In this document: in pieces, positions 59,748-64,000 of the stretch
How positions within the stretch are numbered: position 1 is the first letter of the stretch
How the letters are laid out: every line of letters begins with the position of its first letter
Assembly: GCA_001661245.1 (NCBI GenBank)
Contig: KV454011.1
Coordinates: forward strand, 2,344,987 to 2,408,986
Origin: Pachysolen tannophilus NRRL Y-2460
Lineage: Eukaryota; Ascomycota; Pichiomycetes; Alaninales; Pachysolenaceae
Direction: 5' to 3'
DNA length: 64,000 nt
Notes under the pieces: model-generated
Databases searched by the model: none
What the model was told of the DNA's origin: nothing
Seen by the model: only the letters and a program-made list of their open reading frames with translations
Program-made: the position numbers and the translations under genes

Positions 59748-59957
59748 TTCATTTTATTAAATTGTAAAACTAACGTAGGAACACCTATTAAAAAGAACAG
59801 AGAACTGCAAAAAAAAAAAAAAAATGATAATGATATCAAACAAAAATTAAAAGAAAGATAGCAAATAATTGTTCTTATAACAAAAAAAACCAAAAAGAAA
59901 AAAACACAAAAAAAAACAAATAAAAAACAAAGAAAACATATTGCGATAGCAGCAGAT
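59624..59957. other. Intergenic region between convergent SMK1 and RNR1
   Basis: 3' flanks with T-runs near 59718-59735 and A-runs near 59809-59823. A minus-strand 89-codon frame here is homopolymer-driven and not called. Confidence 0.6.
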
Positions 59958-62588
59958 TCAACCAGAACACATTTCACATGCTTCTGGGTTATTTATAGCA
60001 CATGCAATAACTTTTGAACTGAAAATATCTGCCTCTGTCTCTTCAGTAGTAACAGTTTCTTCCAGAGCTTTTTCTTCTTCCTTTATTGGCTCTTCTTCTT
60101 TCTTTGCAGATGCTTCTTCTTTAGCTTTAATAGATAAGTTTTCAATAGAGTTACTCAATGAAGAAACTGAAGATTCAGTAGCTGGACTTGATTGTTTTGA
60201 AGATCCAGAAGATGAAATTTCAGCATTAGCAGTAATAACAAATTGACGTGGTTTGTAAATCTTTCTTTGCAATTGTGAAAGATCAGCAACACGTGAAGAA
60301 GCTTCTTTAGCTAAAACAGCATCAACTGTGAATTGAATAGCAGCTGAAGCGGCTTGAGTACGTAAGTAGTACATACCGGTTTTAAGACCTTTCTTCCAAC
60401 CGTAGAAATGCATACTGGTCAATTTACCCATTGTTGGAGCTTTAATATGGATATTAAGCGATTGTGACTGATCAATATAAGCAGCTCTTTCAGCAGCCAT
60501 ATCAATGATGTGTTTCTGGGAAAGTTCCCAGACAGTCTTATATAATGCTTTCAATTCATCTGGAACATTTGGCAAGTTTTGGATAGAACCATTATCTGAA
60601 ATAATGTGATTCTTCATAGCATCATTCCATAAACCGAGATCAACTAAATCTCTTAATAAGTAAGGATTGACAATTTGGAATTCACCTGCAAGAACTCTTC
60701 TAGAGTAAATATTTGAAGTATAAGGTTCAAAGCATTCATTGTAGCCCAAAATTTGTGAAGTCGAAGCAGTTGGCATAGGAGCAACCAATAAGGAATTTCT
60801 CATACCGGATTTTACAACTTTGGCTTTTAATGTATCCCATTCCCATAAATCAGTTGGCTTTTTATCCCATAAATCAAATTGTAACAAACCTTGAGATGCT
60901 GGTGAGCCTTGGAATGATTCATATGGGCCATCTTCTTGAGCTAATTCAACCGATGCTTCTACAGCAGCGTGGTAAATAGTTTCAAAAATTTGAATGTTTA
61001 ATTCTTTAGCTTCGACAGAATCAAATGGAACTCTTAAGATCATGAAAACATCTGCTAAACCTTGAACACCTAATGCAATTGGTCTATTTTTCATGTTCGA
61101 TCTTCTAGCTTCTTCGACAGGATAATAGTTTCTATCAATAACCTTATTCAAGTTTCTGGTTAAGACCTTAGCAATAGAATGCAATTTTTCAAAATTATAC
61201 CACGAATTGGTCTCATCAGATTCAATGAAAGCTGGTAAAGCAATTGAGGCCAAGTTACAAACAGCAGTTTGACCAGGATCTGAGTATTCAACAATTTCAC
61301 AACACAAGTTCGAAGATTTGATAGTACCCAAGTTCTTTTGGTTTGATTTCTTGTTACATGAATCTTTATATAACATGAATGGAGTACCAGTTTCAGTTTG
61401 TGCTTCCAAAATAGCGTACCATAATTTTTGTGCCTTGACAACATTTCTTGCTCTGCCTTCTTTTTCATATTTTTCATAAAGTTGTTTAAATTCATCACCA
61501 TAAACTTCCGGTAAACCTGGAGCCTCATTTGGAGAGAATAAACTCCAGTCTTCATTTTTTTCAACTCTTTCCATAAATAAATCAGGAATCCATAAAGCAG
61601 GGAATAAATCTCTTGCTCTAATTTCTTCTTTACCTTGATTCTTTCTGATGTCGATAAAGTCGAAAATGTCACTATGCCATGGTTCTAAATACAAAGCAAA
61701 AGCCCCTGGTCTCTTGTTACCACCTTGATCAACATATCTTGCAGTATTATTGAAAACTCTAATCATTGGAATGATACCATTTGAAGTACCATTAGTACCA
61801 GCAATGTAAGAACCAGTTGAACGAATGTTATGGATGTGTAAACCAATACCTCCAGCAGTTTTAGAAATCAAGGCACATTCTTTTAAAGTATCATAAATAC
61901 CTTCAATAGAATCTTCTTTCATGGCAACTAAAAAGCATGAAGACATTTGAGGACTTGGAGTACCAGCATTGAACAAAGTTGGAGAAGCATGAGTAAAATA
62001 TCTTTGAGACATTAAGTTATATGTTTCCAAGACTTTTGGAATATTTCTACCATGGATACCAATAGCAACTCTCATATTTAAATGTTGTGGTCTCTCAGCA
62101 ACTTTACCATTAATTCTTAACAAGTATGATCTTTCTAAAGTTTTGAACCCAAAATAGTTATAACTGAAATCACGGTCATAAACAATAGAAGAATTTAATT
62201 CTTCTGCATTTTCCATAACAATATCATAAGTTTCTTTTGAAACCATTGGTGAATGAATATTAGTTATTGGATTATAATAATTGTATAACTGAGAAACAAC
62301 TTCTGAAAATTGCTTTGTTGTTTGTTTATGCAAATTTGAAATTGCAATCCTAGCAGCCAAGACAGCATAATCAGGATGAATAGTAGTCATATATGCAGCA
62401 GTTTCAGCAGCCAAGTTATCCAACTCAATAGTGGTAACACCTTCATAAACACCAGAAATAACTCTCTGAGTTATAGCAACTGCGTCAACGTGTTTTGGAT
62501 CCAACCCATAACATAACCTAGAAACTCTTGCTGTTATTTTATCAAAACGAACTGGCTCCTTACGGCCATCTCTCTTAAGGACATACAT
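59958..62588 (-). CDS. RNR1: Ribonucleoside-diphosphate reductase large subunit
   Basis: This 876-residue class I ribonucleotide reductase alpha subunit makes dNDPs for DNA synthesis. The ATP-cone at the N-terminus reads '[20 protein letters not shown]'. The start is ATG 62588; the frame is open 33 nt upstream from a non-ATG. Catalytic-core landmarks are '[20 protein letters not shown]', '[20 protein letters not shown]' and '[20 protein letters not shown]'. The C-terminal swinging tail ends Cys-Glu-Met-Cys-Ser-Gly, the CXXC that re-reduces the active site. The tail linker is Ser/Glu-rich and carries the only in-frame CTG I found in the roughly 300 C-terminal codons I scanned (60063-60065). 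Two MCB elements lie upstream. Confidence 0.98.
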   Translation of the reverse strand: MYVLKRDGRKEPVRFDKITARVSRLCYGLDPKHVDAVAITQRVISGVYEGVTTIELDNLAAETAAYMTTIHPDYAVLAARIAISNLHKQTTKQFSEVVSQLYNYYNPITNIHSPMVSKETYDIVMENAEELNSSIVYDRDFSYNYFGFKTLERSYLLRINGKVAERPQHLNMRVAIGIHGRNIPKVLETYNLMSQRYFTHASPTLFNAGTPSPQMSSCFLVAMKEDSIEGIYDTLKECALISKTAGGIGLHIHNIRSTGSYIAGTNGTSNGIIPMIRVFNNTARYVDQGGNKRPGAFALYLEPWHSDIFDFIDIRKNQGKEEIRARDLFPALWIPDLFMERVEKNEDWSLFSPNEAPGLPEVYGDEFKQLYEKYEKEGRARNVVKAQKLWYAILEAQTETGTPFMLYKDSCNKKSNQKNLGTIKSSNLCCEIVEYSDPGQTAVCNLASIALPAFIESDETNSWYNFEKLHSIAKVLTRNLNKVIDRNYYPVEEARRSNMKNRPIALGVQGLADVFMILRVPFDSVEAKELNIQIFETIYHAAVEASVELAQEDGPYESFQGSPASQGLLQFDLWDKKPTDLWEWDTLKAKVVKSGMRNSLLVAPMPTASTSQILGYNECFEPYTSNIYSRRVLAGEFQIVNPYLLRDLVDLGLWNDAMKNHIISDNGSIQNLPNVPDELKALYKTVWELSQKHIIDMAAERAAYIDQSQSLNIHIKAPTMGKLTSMHFYGWKKGLKTGMYYLRTQAASAAIQFTVDAVLAKEASSRVADLSQLQRKIYKPRQFVITANAEISSSGSSKQSSPATESSVSSLSNSIENLSIKAKEEASAKKEEEPIKEEEKALEETVTTEETEADIFSSKVIACAINNPEACEMCSG

Positions 62589-62697
62589 AATATATGTAGT
62601 TGAACTCTTATAATCTTTCAATCAAAAAAAAGAAAGATAAATAATAATAATAATAATAAGAATAAGAATATATTAGAAAACTAAATTCGATGGAAAG

Positions 62698-62703
62698 ACG
62701 CGT
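62698..62703. promoter_or_regulatory. MCB element ACGCGT upstream of RNR1
   Basis: Perfect ACGCGT, 110 bp upstream of the RNR1 ATG. MBF uses this site for G1/S induction of RNR1 in yeasts, so the placement is as expected. Confidence 0.75.
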
Positions 62704-62749
62704 CTATTTATATATCGTCTTCAATTATTAATCAAACTGAAAAATTAAA

Positions 62750-62755
62750 ACGCGT
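62750..62755. promoter_or_regulatory. Second MCB element ACGCGT upstream of RNR1
   Basis: Second perfect ACGCGT, 47 bp beyond the first one's end, with a related AACGCGG at about 62786-62792. Clustered MCB sites are usual for RNR1-type promoters. Confidence 0.75.
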
Positions 62756-63181
62756 TTTTAAAAATCTGTCACGTGATTAATTTTTAACGCGGAAATGGGA
62801 AATTTTGACACATTACAAAAGTAGTGCAATTTGCCCTTATTTGCATACTAAATTGCTAGGTTTGATGCGCTGATTAGGTCTATGGAAACGGGAAAAAAAC
62901 GTGTTTGGATTCGGAGAATAATGGTTTGTTTACCTTTTCCCCTTTTCGCTCAATATATGTTTATGTCCCGAAAAGTTTTAATCTGATCTATCTAGGTGGA
63001 AAACTACAAGCAGATCATCGGAAGATACATAGATTATGAGAGAGGTTTTTTTTTTTTTGGTTTCTTGATTAACTTGATCCGATAAAATGCAAATTATTAT
63101 ATTATAGCCTCAATACTGGGGGTTTTTATTTTATTTTTATATAAGCTAATTTTTCAAAATAGCTAGGGTTCAAACGGTATT

Positions 63182-63574
63182 TTATTGAATTTGGTTATAA
63201 TGAGCATCTTTATCTATATAATTAAAATGGTTTGAATCTTCTAATGGGAATATCATTTTTTCAATGGTAGTTTCCAATTTTTGTTTAAAAAGTGGTATGA
63301 AATGACGTTTTGCATAATGCGTATCTTGTTGTTTCTCAATTTCTTCACTGTTTGCAGTCTTGGGTATACATAAAAGTAAGCCATCTTTTTGAGCAAAATC
63401 CAATTCCACACCATTGTCATCATTTTCCAATGACATTGATAAAAATTGCTTGTTTTTCTTACCAATGTGAGTCTTAGTTGAATACTGTTTTATGGAAAGT
63501 ATCTTCTCCTTTGTATCTTTAGTCAGAAACATAAAAGATGAAGTTTCCGGTGGGACTGTTGAATCTTGATTCAT
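63182..63574 (-). CDS. Unrecognised 130-residue protein
   Basis: A frame of 130 residues runs from ATG 63574 (a TTG two codons upstream is ignored). I do not recognise a family. The sequence is hydrophilic and mixed-charge, with 'TSSFMFLTKDTKEKILSIKQ', 'KKNKQFLSMSLENDDNGVEL' and 'KDGLLLCIPKT' suggesting a small folded domain. A basic/acidic tail ends His-Tyr-Asn-Gln-Ile-Gln. No membrane segment, signal peptide or low-complexity repeat. Its composition is unlike the homopolymer-driven frames nearby, which is the main argument that it is real. It lies upstream of RNR1 on the same strand. An additional 5' exon cannot be excluded. Confidence 0.55.
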   Translation of the reverse strand: MNQDSTVPPETSSFMFLTKDTKEKILSIKQYSTKTHIGKKNKQFLSMSLENDDNGVELDFAQKDGLLLCIPKTANSEEIEKQQDTHYAKRHFIPLFKQKLETTIEKMIFPLEDSNHFNYIDKDAHYNQIQ

Positions 63575-64000
63575 CGCCAAAAGCTATTTCCTTCAAGTAA
63601 ACTTTTTCAAATCTAGTAGGCTGTCTACTAAGACTAATCAATAATCTTTTTTTAAACCTTTACTCATAAAGGTGAAATCATTTCTGAAAGCCAGTGCAGT
63701 GAAAAGAAAAGAAAGAAAAAGTATTAGCCAATGATACGGTATACAAAAGCTAGCTTTAAAACTAAACTACTCAAAATTGTTTAACCTTGTTTTATTGTAG
63801 ACTTTCAAAAAGCAAATAGAAAAAAAAAAGAAAATTATTCACTTCAGGTAGCCAACAATAAGAAGTTAAATTCACAGTCAATGTCAACTTTCTTTTTGTG
63901 TTGCGAGATGAGATAAGATTAGGATTTTAATAACCAAGACAAAACCTCATGCGGCTGTAAAAGAAAGTTCAAAGAATAGCAGCATGGAAAGAAAACAACA
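63575..64000. other. Right-edge region
   Basis: AT-rich, with no gene recognised. An ATG at 63984 is followed by five open codons before the window ends, which is too little to judge. Confidence 0.5.

Larger units (their letters stand above)
62589..63181. other. RNR1 upstream region, and 3' end of the next minus-strand gene
   Basis: Contains MCB sites and a CACGTG E-box (62770-62775), given separately or here. TATATA at 62710-62715 region is a candidate TATA element. T-run near 63047-63058. No gene. Confidence 0.6.

Noticed and set aside
63984-64000. Start of a gene at the right edge (ATG plus five codons)
   Set aside because: Too short to tell a gene from chance.

Overview
This window is nuclear chromosomal DNA from an ascomycete budding yeast (Saccharomycotina). 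It is very AT-rich. It is packed with short single-copy genes whose products match yeast families throughout, including NUP120, TAP42, FBA1, SMC1, RNR1, ARO7 and SMK1. A gene for the 75-kDa subunit of respiratory complex I rules out Saccharomyces and its close relatives. At several conserved positions a CTG codon falls where homologues, as I remember them, carry Ser or Thr (NDUFS1, SMK1), so CTG is probably read as serine (CUG-Ser clade). Protein sequences made with the standard code would then be wrong at every CTG. The species is not identified.

Layout. 1-10.1 kb: NUP120 (5' part, runs off the left edge), a drug/metabolite-type transporter, an intron-bearing tRNA-Tyr, TAP42, YIP3, TOA2 (three introns) head-to-head with MPE1, and HRT2. 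10.1-16.7 kb: a long upstream region, FBA1, a GT-rich patch with a perfect palindrome, a 550-base assembly gap, and DEF1. 16.7-28.2 kb: ISW2, an alkyltransferase-like gene (ATL), a giant ankyrin/RCC1/BTB gene of the IBTK type, TIM12 and NHP6. 28.2-40.2 kb: RKM5 (frameshifted), NDUFS1, a Dicer-type RNase III, CUS1, an unrecognised 72-residue gene with two introns, RRG7 and SNU66 (frameshifted). 40.5-47.3 kb: SLY41, YHM2 and SMC1. 47.7-49.7 kb: asparagine synthetase, present as two halves on opposite strands. 50-64 kb: JID1, a Skt5/Chs4-type gene, tRNA-Ser(GCU), ARO7, YMC1, GID4, SMK1, RNR1 and an unrecognised small gene.

These are mostly independent housekeeping genes, with no operon-like grouping. 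Shared themes are RNA processing (MPE1, CUS1, SNU66, Dicer/RNase III), chromatin and transcription (TOA2, DEF1, ISW2, NHP6, SMC1), mitochondria (TIM12, NDUFS1, YHM2, YMC1, RRG7, JID1) and amino-acid metabolism (ASN1, ARO7). Twelve spliceosomal introns of 69-131 nt can be placed by reading frame, splice sites and, for most, TACTAAC-like branch sites. Seven genes that depend on them (YIP3, TOA2, HRT2, ISW2, TIM12, NHP6, the 72-residue gene) would be missed or mis-started by simple ORF calling.

The most unusual points are: the ASN1 gene split by an apparent inversion of about 1 kb, with a Gcn4-type site beside each breakpoint; two genes each one base short in a poly-A run; a cluster of eight CTG codons in the IBTK-like gene; a spliced 72-residue gene of unknown function; and the GT-rich, palindrome-bearing patch next to the gap. 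I found no mobile element, CRISPR array or viral remnant.
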